Notes under the pieces: model-generated
What the model was told of the DNA's origin: nothing
Database searches by the model: none
Seen by the model: only the letters and a program-made list of their open reading frames with translations
Position numbers and translations under genes: made by a program
Assembly (NCBI RefSeq): GCF_003318255.1
Contig: NZ_QOCF01000003.1
Span: forward strand, 1 to 64,000
Source: Ruegeria sp. A3M17
GTDB taxonomy: Bacteria > Pseudomonadota > Alphaproteobacteria > Rhodobacterales > Rhodobacteraceae
Length of the DNA stretch: 64,000 nucleotides
Reading direction: 5' to 3'
In this document: piece after piece, positions 16,534-24,664 of the stretch
Layout of the letters: each line of letters opens with the position of its first letter
Numbering within the stretch: position 1 is the stretch's first letter

Positions 16534-17340
16534 TCACTCGCACTTCTGATCGGAAAATCCCTCTGGTCTACCAATATAGCGGGTCTTTGTATTCAACAAC
16601 GGAAGTTCGACTGCGTCGAAGGCGTTTATCATTTTGGTTTCTACAAACGTCTTTCCGGCATCTCCCATAGGACCGTGATAGTAGTAGGTTAGGGACTTGG
16701 TCTCCTTCGGTTCGACGCCGCCAGAAACAGAAAAGGAGCTACCATCTTTGTTAATTGGCACTGACCTGCCTTCTTGCTTCACAACGTATTCGAACTGAAC
16801 CCCGCTGATTGCAAATGGCAGGTTGTTTGTTATATCGAAGGCTAAATTTTTGGAGAAGTCGCCTTCTTCTACACGAATGTTCGAAATAACAATCCGCTCA
16901 TCCAAACACTTCTGTTGGGCAAAAAGCGCCTCTGCACTCTTTTGTTCCTCAGCTTCGGCTTCCGCAGCAGCGCCCGCCTGATCTGCTTTTCGCGTAGCAA
17001 TTTCAGCGCCTTTCACTTTCACGTCGTTGGCCGTAACTCCGGACATCCAGACGCCCATGCCATCGTAGAATTTGTCGCCAAGCTGTCCCATCGCCATGAG
17101 TTGAGGCAGGCCGGGTTCGGCTGCACTCGTAACTGGATTGTTCTCCATTAGTATCGCAATCAGCGCTTGCCCAAATGCCTTCTTGTCGTCGGGCGGCATG
17201 CTCTCAGTCACTTCTTCGAGTGATTTCTGCATCGTTTCAACCGAGGAAAAATCTAGCTCGTTATCGTTACCCCAAGGCCAAGCGATGGCGGGGCTGACGA
17301 GGGTCAAAGATGCAACAAGCGTGAGTGCAACAAATTTCAT
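16534..17340 (-). CDS. Exported protein of unknown function
   Basis: A 268-residue protein with a signal peptide (VALTLVASLTLVSPAIA), then an acidic helical domain (about residues 25-100), an Ala/Glu-rich linker (GAAAEAEAEEQKSAE) and a C-terminal immunoglobulin-like beta region with two cysteines (CLDERIVISNIRVEEGDF to QKCE). It resembles periplasmic proteins with a DUF-type tail but no family is recognised. GGAG lies seven bases before ATG 17340. It is monocistronic and sits between the phage fragment and the integrase cassette, so it may be cargo. Confidence 0.75.
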   Translation of the reverse strand: MKFVALTLVASLTLVSPAIAWPWGNDNELDFSSVETMQKSLEEVTESMPPDDKKAFGQALIAILMENNPVTSAAEPGLPQLMAMGQLGDKFYDGMGVWMSGVTANDVKVKGAEIATRKADQAGAAAEAEAEEQKSAEALFAQQKCLDERIVISNIRVEEGDFSKNLAFDITNNLPFAISGVQFEYVVKQEGRSVPINKDGSSFSVSGGVEPKETKSLTYYYHGPMGDAGKTFVETKMINAFDAVELPLLNTKTRYIGRPEGFSDQKCE

Positions 17341-17478
17341 TAGAATCTCCGGCTGATCATATCTCTCAAAATGGGTGACCACTTAGAGTTGTGCTTCGGC
17401 GGTTGGAATGGCGGAAAGCGCGACTCGGATCTCGACCTGTAAGAGCTGAATAAGGCTGGATTAGGGCAAAGAACTTCC

Positions 17479-17670
17479 ATGTGTAGAAAGAGCTTGCTCG
17501 ACCTACGTGACCAGCGCCTTGAGCGTTTGGGCGTTCAGGTCGACCGTATTGACCGCTCTACGATCGAGCGGGCCGCGCGCGAGCAACGCGTCCACGACCG
17601 GGCCCGCAAGCATGCCGCCCAGCGCGGCTATGACGGCCCCGAGCCCCTGATCTGCCCCGACATAGCCTGA
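17479..17670 (+). CDS. Small phage-type protein (63 residues)
   Basis: A basic, helical protein (LGVQVDRIDRSTIERAAREQ) ending with GYDGPEPLICPDIA. Composition and codon use match the following cassette rather than the genes to the left. No SD stands out before ATG 17479, so it could also be the end of a longer lost gene. Confidence 0.4.
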   Translation: MCRKSLLDLRDQRLERLGVQVDRIDRSTIERAAREQRVHDRARKHAAQRGYDGPEPLICPDIA

Positions 17671-17711
17671 CTACCTCGTGCCGCCTTCCCTCCCGGGGCG
17701 TGCGGACAACT

Positions 17712-17741
17712 GGCCGGGGCTCTCCTCCCAATGCCCCGGCC
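17712..17741. terminator. GC-rich hairpin upstream of the phage-like cassette
   Basis: A perfect 9-base stem (GGCCGGGGC / GCCCCGGCC) with a 12-base loop, 21 bases before the first coupled gene at 17763. It lacks a T tract on the plus strand, so it may be a translational or processing element rather than a true terminator. Confidence 0.4.
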
Positions 17742-17762
17742 CCTTTCCCCAAAGGTCTAACG

Positions 17763-18020
17763 ATGAATGATTTGATCAACGATAAGCTCGCGCGCCTGCT
17801 GACGGATCTGGATAACCTGCCCTACATGGGTCGCCGTGACCGGATCGTGAACGAGGTTCTGGAATCCAGCGGCGTTTATATGATCCCAAACGAGGCTATG
17901 CCTGGGCGTCAATTCATTTGCGTTCTGGATCTGCACGGCATTCGTGCCACGGGTACTGATGAGGCCGACATGATCACCAATTGGATTGACGCGGCTCAAG
18001 ATCAGCGGGCGGCGGCATGA
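17763..18020 (+). CDS. Phage-like cassette protein 1 (85 residues)
   Basis: First gene of a chain of overlapping small genes that ends in the integrase. It is acidic and mixed alpha/beta (LLTDLDNLPYMGRRDRIVNE and CVLDLHGIRATGTDEADMI), with no recognised domain. AAAGG lies seven bases before ATG 17763, deciding this start over an in-frame one at 17700. Its stop overlaps the next start (ATGA). Confidence 0.7.
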   Translation: MNDLINDKLARLLTDLDNLPYMGRRDRIVNEVLESSGVYMIPNEAMPGRQFICVLDLHGIRATGTDEADMITNWIDAAQDQRAAA

Positions 18021-18484
18021 GCGGGCGTCTGGATATCAAGCGCATCGTCGTCGCGGTCGAGCAACTGGAATTGACCGCACCCGCGCGCAAGCTGCCGGTC
18101 CTCAAGTACCTGGCTATGCACAACGGCGGTCGTTGGGACCTGCCCAGCGCAAACGGCGACTATGAACCGCTTATCAAGTCGATCGAACTGTTCGGCGTCT
18201 ATGCGATGGCTGAGGACGTCGAGGAACTGCCCCAGAACTGGCTAAAGGCCGCGTACAACATCCTGATGGCAAACGAGGCCGAGGAAGCGACCACACCGCC
18301 CACGGGAACGCCAAAGCTGGGCGACGAGGTGAGGTTCCAGCGTTCCGCTACCCACCACCCCGAAACGGGCATTGTGCGCGGCCGTCAGTTCGGCACCGGC
18401 ATTATCGAGGTCGAAGACCGGAACGCCGAACAAGTGCGCCTGAACCCCGATCAATACGAGGCCATCGGCCATGCAATCCCCTGA
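18017..18484 (+). CDS. Phage-like cassette protein 2 (155 residues)
   Basis: A hypothetical protein. The N-terminal part is helical (VVAVEQLELTAPARKLPVLK); the C-terminal part is beta-rich with GDEVRFQRSATHHPETGIV and GTGIIEVEDRNAEQVRL, like a small KOW/Tudor-like barrel (an inference from pattern only). ATG overlaps the previous TGA, and its own end overlaps the next gene by 14 bases. Confidence 0.7.
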   Translation: MSGRLDIKRIVVAVEQLELTAPARKLPVLKYLAMHNGGRWDLPSANGDYEPLIKSIELFGVYAMAEDVEELPQNWLKAAYNILMANEAEEATTPPTGTPKLGDEVRFQRSATHHPETGIVRGRQFGTGIIEVEDRNAEQVRLNPDQYEAIGHAIP

Positions 18485-18623
18485 CGCCACTCACGGCGAC
18501 CGGCCCCTGTCCGCTCAAGACCATCCCGAGCGCGACAGGGACAACGCAGACCGCCCGGCGCATCAGATCGAAGACGACGGTTTCGTCACCGTCTACCCGC
18601 CTTTAAGGAGTGATTTAGAATGA
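18471..18623 (+). CDS. Phage-like cassette protein 3 (50 residues, disordered)
   Basis: A short acidic, Asp/His/Arg-rich protein (THGDRPLSAQDHPERDRDNA) ending in FVTVYPPLRSDLE. The start ATG 18471 lies inside the end of the previous gene, and its TGA overlaps the next ATG (ATGA at 18620). The double overlap in the pattern of the whole chain is the main evidence that it is translated. Confidence 0.6.
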   Translation: MQSPDATHGDRPLSAQDHPERDRDNADRPAHQIEDDGFVTVYPPLRSDLE

Positions 18624-18976
18624 GTGTTTCTAGCCATCTGGTTGAAACCCCGGAAGATCTCGCCGTGAAAGTCAAAGCATGGAAGGCCACCGAGGCCGAG
18701 CTGATGCGCTTTGGCAAGGCATACGCGGACCACCACGAAGTTGGGCTTGGCAAGCCCAGCGCAATGCAGGACGCGATCGCATGGGACGCATGGGACAAGG
18801 GGTATCCAAAAACCGTTGTCCGCGATGCCGGGAACATCTTGCGCCGGATTCAGGTCGCAAAAGAGGCCGAAAAATCTGAGGATGGTGCCGAGCATAAAAC
18901 AAAACTGCGCGCTCTGCTGTGCAACTTCGCCAACAACATCGGTTTGGGCAAGGCCTATGCAGAGGTGACACAATGA
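18620..18976 (+). CDS. Phage-like cassette protein 4 (118 residues)
   Basis: A mostly helical protein (VKVKAWKATEAELMRFGKAY) with no recognised domain. AAGGAG is nine bases before ATG 18620. It overlaps the preceding and following genes by four bases each. Confidence 0.7.
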   Translation: MSVSSHLVETPEDLAVKVKAWKATEAELMRFGKAYADHHEVGLGKPSAMQDAIAWDAWDKGYPKTVVRDAGNILRRIQVAKEAEKSEDGAEHKTKLRALLCNFANNIGLGKAYAEVTQ

Positions 18977-19632
18977 GCAGCAGGCCATTAAAGGTCCTGG
19001 TTGGATGTGAAACCTCGGGAATTGTCCGTCGGGCGTTCCTAGATCAAGGCCACGATGCTTGGTCATGCGATCTACTCCCCGCAGATGACCGATCGAACCG
19101 ACACATGCAGTGCGACGTTCGCGATGTGCTGGATATGAGTTGGGACTTGCTGGCAGTAATGCACCCGCCATGCACTCGGCTTTGCAACAGCGGCGTGCGC
19201 TGGCTGAGCAAACCGCCAGAAGGCCGGACGCTGAATGACATGTGGTCGGAACTGGATAATGGCGCTGAACTGTTCTCGGCGTGCTGGAACGCCCCTGTCC
19301 CGCGCGTGGCTATCGAAAATCTCGTCATGCACCGCCACGCCAAGGAGCGGATCGAAAACTACCAACCATTTGCGCAGAGTGTGCAGCCCTGGCAATTCGG
19401 GCGCGATGAAGATGGCCCGGATAACGAGAAAAAGCGCACATGCTTTTGGCTTCGCGGCCTGCCGACCCTGACACCTACAGGCACACTAGACGGCACTACT
19501 GCCCGCGACAGTGTATTTAAAGCCAGCCCCGGCCCCAATCGGTGGAAAACCCGATCAAAATTCTTCCCCGGTTTAGCTGCCGCCATGGCTTGCCAGTGGG
19601 GTAGCCATGCAACGGAGGCGATTGCAGCATGA
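18973..19632 (+). CDS. DNA cytosine methyltransferase-like protein
   Basis: A 219-residue protein whose start (LKVLVGCETSGIVRRAFLDQ) fits the glycine-rich motif I of C5-cytosine methyltransferases, and whose CDVRD fits the following acidic motif. The catalytic-loop position reads HPPCTRLCNSG, where typical enzymes have GPPCQ. A target-recognition-sized region is absent, and motif VAIENL may match the ENV motif. It could methylate phage DNA, or have lost activity. Relatives occur in phages and integrative elements of alphaproteobacteria. The start overlaps the previous stop (ATGA). Confidence 0.65.
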   Translation: MSSRPLKVLVGCETSGIVRRAFLDQGHDAWSCDLLPADDRSNRHMQCDVRDVLDMSWDLLAVMHPPCTRLCNSGVRWLSKPPEGRTLNDMWSELDNGAELFSACWNAPVPRVAIENLVMHRHAKERIENYQPFAQSVQPWQFGRDEDGPDNEKKRTCFWLRGLPTLTPTGTLDGTTARDSVFKASPGPNRWKTRSKFFPGLAAAMACQWGSHATEAIAA

Positions 19633-19895
19633 CACCGAACGAGCATGACTCGCGCGGTGAACACCTTATCCGATGCGCGCCGCGCGCTGACAAGGACGAA
19701 CCCGAAACCCGCCTGAACGAACTGGATCTGCGCCGTAAGAAAGTTGCGAAACTGATCAACATGCAACTGACCGCGCCTGAGATCGCCCAGCGCCTCGGGT
19801 GTTCCGACAGCATCGTCTACAAGGACGCCGCCAAGCTAAAAATGAACCTGACTGGCGCGAAATCACCGGGCCCGAAACGCAAGATTTCAGCTTAA
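19629..19895 (+). CDS. Small helix-turn-helix protein (88 residues)
   Basis: A charged N-terminus, then a homeodomain-like helix-turn-helix (MQLTAPEIAQRLGCSDSIVY) and a basic tail (GAKSPGPKRKISA). It probably binds DNA as a cassette regulator. It overlaps the methyltransferase-like gene by four bases. Confidence 0.65.
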   Translation: MTPNEHDSRGEHLIRCAPRADKDEPETRLNELDLRRKKVAKLINMQLTAPEIAQRLGCSDSIVYKDAAKLKMNLTGAKSPGPKRKISA

Positions 19896-19917
19896 CTGAA
19901 CAAGAACCGAGATCGCG

Positions 19918-20124
19918 ATGAGCAGCATAACACCGATAGCCGTTAGTGAACGGAATGCCGCCAAACTACTCGACATGCCTGTCGGTAGCTTTCGGGATCT
20001 TGTGTCCAATGGTATTTTGCCCAGACCCCGAAAGATTGGACCTCTTGAACGCTGGGATGCGGATGAGCTTAGGGCGATACTAAGAGGCCAAATGATTGAC
20101 GGGTACGAGGACGTAAAATGGTGA
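19918..20124 (+). CDS. Excisionase / AlpA-like DNA-binding protein
   Basis: A 68-residue winged-helix protein of the excisionase/AlpA type (VSERNAAKLLDMPVGSFRDL, then LPRPRKIGPLERWDADELRA). Such proteins direct the adjacent integrase toward excision. The gene overlaps the integrase start (20118) by seven bases, the usual pairing. Confidence 0.75.
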   Translation: MSSITPIAVSERNAAKLLDMPVGSFRDLVSNGILPRPRKIGPLERWDADELRAILRGQMIDGYEDVKW

Positions 20125-21116
20125 AGAAAAAGTTTACCACGACCAAGATTATCAAAGGCCGGACGTATCAGTATTTTCGCAAAGATAGCCGCTATGTGCG
20201 TTTGCCTGACGATCCTCAAAGCGAAGAATACGATCGAGAGTATTGGCGGCTCATGCGAGGCGACGGAGCGATCTCCAACCGACTGACTTTTGAAAAGCTG
20301 ATTGCCAGTTACAAGCAAAGCCCCAAGTGGCAGAAACTCGCACCGCGTACCAAGTCGGACTATTCGAAAGTGTTGGAGTACTTGTCCGATACAGTCGGCA
20401 AGAAAGATCCGACGAAAATGCGCCGCTCAACCATAATCGAGGCCCAAATGGCAAACCGCCATCGCGCCCGGTTTGCTAACTACATCCCCCACATGCTTTC
20501 AATCCTGTTCGAACACGCGATCGACCTGGACTGGCAGCGGGACAATCCAGCCAAGGGTATTGAGAAGCTGAAAACGGGTGATGGTCACAAACCTTGGCCA
20601 ACATCTGCGGTGGACATGTATCGCAGTAAGGTTTCGGGCCTGCCGTTGCTGGTCTTCGAATTGGCCATTGGTACAGGCCAGCGCGCGACGGATCTAACGC
20701 TCATGGAATGGGATCACATCGAGGATGACGGCATTTGGGTCACTCAGGGAAAAACAGAGGCCCGTCCATGGATTCCCTTCACCAATCGACTTCGGGACGT
20801 GTTGGCAGCAACGCCACGATGTAGTCTGCGCTACATCATGTGTGACGAACACGGTCGGCAACTGAACTACGACCAAATCCAGAAGGCAACGATCGCAGAA
20901 CGCAAGAAGCTGGGCCTCGACGCTTACAGCTTGCACGGCCTGCGATACAGCGCAGCGAGCGAACTGGCGGAGGCGGGATGCACTGACCAGCAGATCGCCG
21001 CGATCACCGGACACAAAAGCCTGTCCATGGTTCAAAAATACTCGAAGGGCGCCAGTCAAAAGCGACTCGCAAAGCAGGCTCAGACCAAGCGGGACCAGAA
21101 CAAGAACCGAACATGA
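20118..21116 (+). CDS. Tyrosine-type site-specific integrase
   Basis: A 332-residue recombinase with an SAM-like core-binding domain (about residues 55-140) and a catalytic domain. The catalytic residues are all visible: Arg189 (GTGQRATDL), His273 and Arg276 (LHGLRYSAAS), His299 (TGHKS) and nucleophile Tyr308 (VQKYSKG). It is full length and looks functional. It ends 81 bases from the 3' end of tRNA-Ser, the expected place for an integrase of an element inserted in that gene. Confidence 0.95.
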   Translation: MVKKKFTTTKIIKGRTYQYFRKDSRYVRLPDDPQSEEYDREYWRLMRGDGAISNRLTFEKLIASYKQSPKWQKLAPRTKSDYSKVLEYLSDTVGKKDPTKMRRSTIIEAQMANRHRARFANYIPHMLSILFEHAIDLDWQRDNPAKGIEKLKTGDGHKPWPTSAVDMYRSKVSGLPLLVFELAIGTGQRATDLTLMEWDHIEDDGIWVTQGKTEARPWIPFTNRLRDVLAATPRCSLRYIMCDEHGRQLNYDQIQKATIAERKKLGLDAYSLHGLRYSAASELAEAGCTDQQIAAITGHKSLSMVQKYSKGASQKRLAKQAQTKRDQNKNRT

Positions 21117-21184
21117 ACGTGGGAAACTTTTTGGGAAACCACAAAATCGGCGGTTTCGGAGCGTGTTCGGTTGGTGGTCGAATT

Positions 21185-21202
21185 CGCCATATTTTTATGG
21201 CG
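21185..21202. other. Perfect inverted repeat across the tRNA 3' end, candidate attachment-site element
   Basis: CGCCATA / TATGGCG with a four-base loop. It spans the CCA end of tRNA-Ser (21198-21200) and four bases inside it. Its place between integrase and tRNA fits an integrase core or arm site. No second copy of the tRNA end was found in the window. Confidence 0.35.
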
Positions 21203-21287
21203 GGGAGACAGGGATTCGAACCCTGGGAACGCTCTCACGTTCAACGGTTTTCAAGACCGCCGCATTCGACCACTCTGCCACCTCCCC
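21198..21287 (-). tRNA. tRNA-Ser (anticodon UGA)
   Basis: A 90-nucleotide class II tRNA with long variable arm. The acceptor strands GGGGAGG and TCTCCCC pair (one G:U), the discriminator is G and CCA is encoded. The anticodon loop reads CTTGAAA with TGA at plus 21251-21253, and the T loop is TTCGAAT. It is intact and is the likely integration target. Confidence 0.95.
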
Positions 21288-21489
21288 GCGTGGGGCCGGG
21301 TCTAAGGCCATCGCGAACCGGTGGCAAGACCAAATAGGGAATTCTTGCCGAAGCGCCTGCTGCGGTCTTTCCATGACACTTTGGCCGCGTTATGATCCGC
21401 AGGAAAGACCGAAGCAGGCTGGCATTACAGAACCAGCAATCGGCGGCGGGTCTCGGGAAACGAGGCCCAATCAGGCAAGGGATGACAAG

Positions 21490-22851
21490 ATGAAGCGAGC
21501 GACAGAGACACGCGCACATCCGCGAGCGTTAGCGGCTTTGGCCGTTATGTCCGTGGTTTTGGCTGGTTGCGATGAGGTGCTTTCCCCCGACGATGTCTCG
21601 GCAGATGCCCAAAGCTCTGAAACCGCATCAGACGGTCGGACGGACCTTTTCCCCGTACCCGCCGGTAGCCCGAAAGATGATGTCGAAGCACCCGAGGTGT
21701 TTCAATTGTCTGAGCCCGGACTATGGGACGGCCGTCCGTCATTGGGCGGCATATGGGTTGCCCATCCGGATGTGACACAACCCGAGCGTGTACGCGTCAA
21801 AAACCCCAAGAACAACAAAACGATCACCGCCGCGTTGTTCCATCGCGAAAGAAACCTACCGGGCCCCGAACTGCAGCTTTCCTCTGCTGCGGCCGAAAAG
21901 CTTGGTATTCTGGCTGGTGCACCTACAAATGTTGATGTCGTCGCCCTGCGTCGCAAAGCGCCCGAGCCGAAACCTGAGCCGGTTGAAGAAAAGCCCGCAG
22001 CCGAAGAGACCCCTGTCGAAGAAACGCAAACCGCAGCAGCGGATGAGTCCAAGACCGACATCGCCGAAAATGAGGCCGCAGATGCTGAACAGCCAGCCAA
22101 GCTCAAATGGTGGCAACGCAAAAAACCTGCTGCGGCGGCCGGTGCCGCGACTGCGGCTGCTGTAGCCGCAGATGCCGTGACCGACACGGCAACCGACACA
22201 GCGGAGGAAACAGCCACCGAGACGATCGAAACCGTCACAGAGACTGAAAAACCGGCCAAGCTAAAATGGTGGCAGCGCAAAGAACCCGCCACGGCGGCCG
22301 GTACCGCGACTGCAGCGGCCGTGGCCGCTGATGGCGCGACCGATACTGCGACCGACACAGCGACTGAGGTAGTCGAAACGACGGCAGAAGCAGCATCATC
22401 GGCTTCACTGGTGGACCCTGAGGTTACCCCCCCGACTGAACAACCAGCCAAGCGTAAATGGTGGCAAAAGAAAAAGCCCGATGAAATCACCGAAACGCCG
22501 CTGGACCCGATCGCGGGCGCGGCTGCGGCGATTGACGCGGCAGAACCCACACCGGCCAGCACCCCCTCTGCCACAACCGCCGACGCATCGGCAGCCACGG
22601 CGGCTTCGGTATCGTCCTTGTCAAAACCGTTCGTCCAGGTCGGCACTTTCGGGGTTGAAACCAACGCCAATAGCGCTGCCAACAAGATCCGCCGCAACGG
22701 AATGCCTGCCGAGGTGCGAGAACTAAGCTCGGACGGCAAAACGGTCTGGAGGGTCCTGGTCGGCCCAGCCACGTCGCGCTCGGAACGCAATGCCATGCAG
22801 CGCGACGTCAAAGACCTGGGCTTTAACGACGCGTTCACCGTCAAAAACTGA
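21490..22851 (+). CDS. Lipoprotein with SPOR peptidoglycan-binding domain
   Basis: A 453-residue lipoprotein: signal with lipobox LAGC, and an N-terminal domain of about 130 residues with a double-psi-barrel-like pattern (GIWVAHPDVTQPERVRVKNP). A long low-complexity Ala/Thr/Glu linker follows with three copies of a Lys-Trp-Trp motif (AKLKWWQRKKP, AKLKWWQRKEP, AKRKWWQKKKP). The C-terminal SPOR domain (KPFVQVGTFGVETNANSAAN) binds denuded septal glycan. It lies next to the D-Ala-D-Ala carboxypeptidase gene, 16 bases away, fitting a role in cell-wall remodelling or division. The start is ATG 21490, just after the tRNA; AAGGG lies nearby. The N-terminal part may be RlpA-related. Confidence 0.85.
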   Translation: MKRATETRAHPRALAALAVMSVVLAGCDEVLSPDDVSADAQSSETASDGRTDLFPVPAGSPKDDVEAPEVFQLSEPGLWDGRPSLGGIWVAHPDVTQPERVRVKNPKNNKTITAALFHRERNLPGPELQLSSAAAEKLGILAGAPTNVDVVALRRKAPEPKPEPVEEKPAAEETPVEETQTAAADESKTDIAENEAADAEQPAKLKWWQRKKPAAAAGAATAAAVAADAVTDTATDTAEETATETIETVTETEKPAKLKWWQRKEPATAAGTATAAAVAADGATDTATDTATEVVETTAEAASSASLVDPEVTPPTEQPAKRKWWQKKKPDEITETPLDPIAGAAAAIDAAEPTPASTPSATTADASAATAASVSSLSKPFVQVGTFGVETNANSAANKIRRNGMPAEVRELSSDGKTVWRVLVGPATSRSERNAMQRDVKDLGFNDAFTVKN

Positions 22852-22867
22852 AACAAAGGAGGCCCCC

Positions 22868-24034
22868 ATGCTGTCCTCACTGCGATCATCTGTTTTGACC
22901 CTCGGGCTGGCGCTGTTTGCCCTGCCCGCGCACGCTTTCGACACAACCGCCCGAGCGGCCTATGTGATAGATCAGACGACCGGAACGGTTCTTCTGTCGA
23001 AAGAAGCAGACCAGCCGCTGCCGCCTGCGTCGATGTCCAAACTGATGACGCTCTATGTCGCGTTTGAGGCGTTGCGCGATGGCCGCCTGACCCTGGGTGA
23101 AACCCTGCCCGTGTCAGAACACGCCATGAGCTATGGTGGCTCGACCATGTTCCTGAACACGCAGGATCGTGTTCGGGTCGAGGATCTGCTGCGTGGCATC
23201 ATCGTATTGTCGGGCAACGACGCATGCGTGGTGATTGCCGAGGCGCTCAGCCCCGACGGGACCGAGGCCGGGTTTGCCCGCTACATGACACAGCGCGCCA
23301 AGCAGATGGGCATGGACAACTCGAACTTCGCCAACTCGAACGGCTGGCCGGCGGCGGGCCACATGATGTCGGTCCATGACCTTGCCGTATTGGCCAACCG
23401 CCTGATCAGCGACTTTCCCGAATACTACCCTTTGTTCGCAGAAGAAGAGTTTGAGTTTGATGGCCGTGCGCCGTCGAACAAACGCAACCGCAATCCGCTG
23501 CTGAAACTGGGTATCGGGGCCGACGGCCTGAAAACCGGGCATACGCAAGAGGCGGGTTACGGCCTTGTCGGCTCGGCCAAGCAAGGCGACCGTCGGGTTG
23601 TCTTTGTCCTGACTGGCCTCGATAGCACCGCCCGTCGCGCAGAGGAGGCTGAGGCCGTGGTTAACTGGTCGTTTCGCAATTTTGTCGAGAGGACAATTGC
23701 CGACGCCGAAACGCCGATAGCCGAAGCCCAGATTTGGATGGGCGCCGAAAAAACTGTTGGGCTGGTGCCCGAAGGGGATCTGACCTTGTTGTTCCCAGTT
23801 CTCAATGACAAGGATGTCAAAGCTGAGGTCGTCTACGAAGGCCCAATCAACGCGCCTGTGGAAAAGGGGCAAAAACTGGCTGAGCTGGTGATCACCCCCG
23901 AAGGGTTGCCGGAAATCCGCCGCCCACTGTTCGCGGCCAAAGACGTGCCTGTTGGTGGCTTCGTCGTGCGCATGAAAACCGTTGGCGGTATTGTTCTGGA
24001 AGACGTGATCGGCAATCCGCTGGAGGCGATGTGA
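22868..24034 (+). CDS. dacC: D-alanyl-D-alanine carboxypeptidase (penicillin-binding protein 5/6 type)
   Basis: A 388-residue exported low-molecular-mass PBP that trims the terminal D-Ala of peptidoglycan stem peptides. It has a signal peptide to PAHA, then SxxK with nucleophile Ser55 (SMSK), SGN, and KTG in LKTGHT. A C-terminal PBP5-type beta domain follows (about residues 280-388). AGGAGG precedes ATG 22868. It overlaps thymidylate kinase by four bases (GTGA). Confidence 0.92.
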   Translation: MLSSLRSSVLTLGLALFALPAHAFDTTARAAYVIDQTTGTVLLSKEADQPLPPASMSKLMTLYVAFEALRDGRLTLGETLPVSEHAMSYGGSTMFLNTQDRVRVEDLLRGIIVLSGNDACVVIAEALSPDGTEAGFARYMTQRAKQMGMDNSNFANSNGWPAAGHMMSVHDLAVLANRLISDFPEYYPLFAEEEFEFDGRAPSNKRNRNPLLKLGIGADGLKTGHTQEAGYGLVGSAKQGDRRVVFVLTGLDSTARRAEEAEAVVNWSFRNFVERTIADAETPIAEAQIWMGAEKTVGLVPEGDLTLLFPVLNDKDVKAEVVYEGPINAPVEKGQKLAELVITPEGLPEIRRPLFAAKDVPVGGFVVRMKTVGGIVLEDVIGNPLEAM

Positions 24035-24657
24035 CGAAGGCAGGGTTGTTTCTGACCTTCGAGGGCATTGACGGGTCTGGAAAGTCATCACAAGCGCGCA
24101 TGCTTGCCGAACATTTGCGCGGCCTCGGTCACGATGTGGTTCTGACCCGCGAACCTGGAGGGTCCGCTGGCGCGGAAGAAATCCGAAGCCTCGTTTTGGA
24201 AGGTGACCCGGATCGCTGGTCTGCAGAGACAGAAATCTTGTTGTTTACGGCTGCGCGCCGGGATCATCTGGAACGCACGATCAGACCGGCGCTGGCCGAG
24301 GGTAAAGTCGTGATCTGCGACCGCTTTGCCGACAGCACCCGCATGTATCAGGGCTTGTCGCGCGGCGATCTGCGGGGATTGGTCGATCAATTGCACGACC
24401 TGATGATCGGGCGCGAACCCGACATGACCGTTTTGATCGACATGGACCCCGAAACAGGGCTGTCCCGCGCCAAGGGGCGACAGGGAACAGAAGAACGGTT
24501 CGAAGATTTCGGGCTGGCTCTGCAACAACAGATGCGTGCAGGGTTTCTGGCCCTTGCGGATGAGTATTCCGACCGTTTCCGCGTGGTTGATGGCAACCGG
24601 GACATGGACAGTGTTGCACAGGATGTGACAGATATCGTTCTGCAAGCTTTGCGATAG
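24031..24657 (+). CDS. tmk: Thymidylate kinase
   Basis: A 208-residue enzyme phosphorylating dTMP to dTDP. It has the P-loop GIDGSGKSS near residue 12, a DR motif in ICDRFADSTRMYQG, and the LID region RAKGRQGTEERFE. The start is GTG 24031 overlapping the previous stop. holB follows seven bases on, the common alphaproteobacterial pair. Confidence 0.96.
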   Translation: MTKAGLFLTFEGIDGSGKSSQARMLAEHLRGLGHDVVLTREPGGSAGAEEIRSLVLEGDPDRWSAETEILLFTAARRDHLERTIRPALAEGKVVICDRFADSTRMYQGLSRGDLRGLVDQLHDLMIGREPDMTVLIDMDPETGLSRAKGRQGTEERFEDFGLALQQQMRAGFLALADEYSDRFRVVDGNRDMDSVAQDVTDIVLQALR

Positions 24658-24664
24658 ACGATAG

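Larger units (their letters stand above)
1..21197. mobile_element. Putative genomic island inserted at tRNA-Ser
   Basis: This span has an integrase and excisionase at its tRNA-proximal end, IS3 and IS6 elements, phage tail remnants, two truncated genes, a frameshifted gene, and many genes of visibly lower GC than those after 21.5 kb. The left end is not in the window, and several stacked insertions are possible. Confidence 0.5.

Noticed and set aside
17763-19895. CRISPR or toxin-antitoxin identity for the coupled small genes
   Set aside because: No repeats of the CRISPR kind and no toxin or antitoxin fold recognised; the chain ends in integrase, fitting a phage-like element.
21702-22946. Long minus-strand open frame (414 codons), Ala/Ser/Val rich
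   Set aside because: A shadow of the low-complexity linker of the SPOR lipoprotein; no start signal and no domain.
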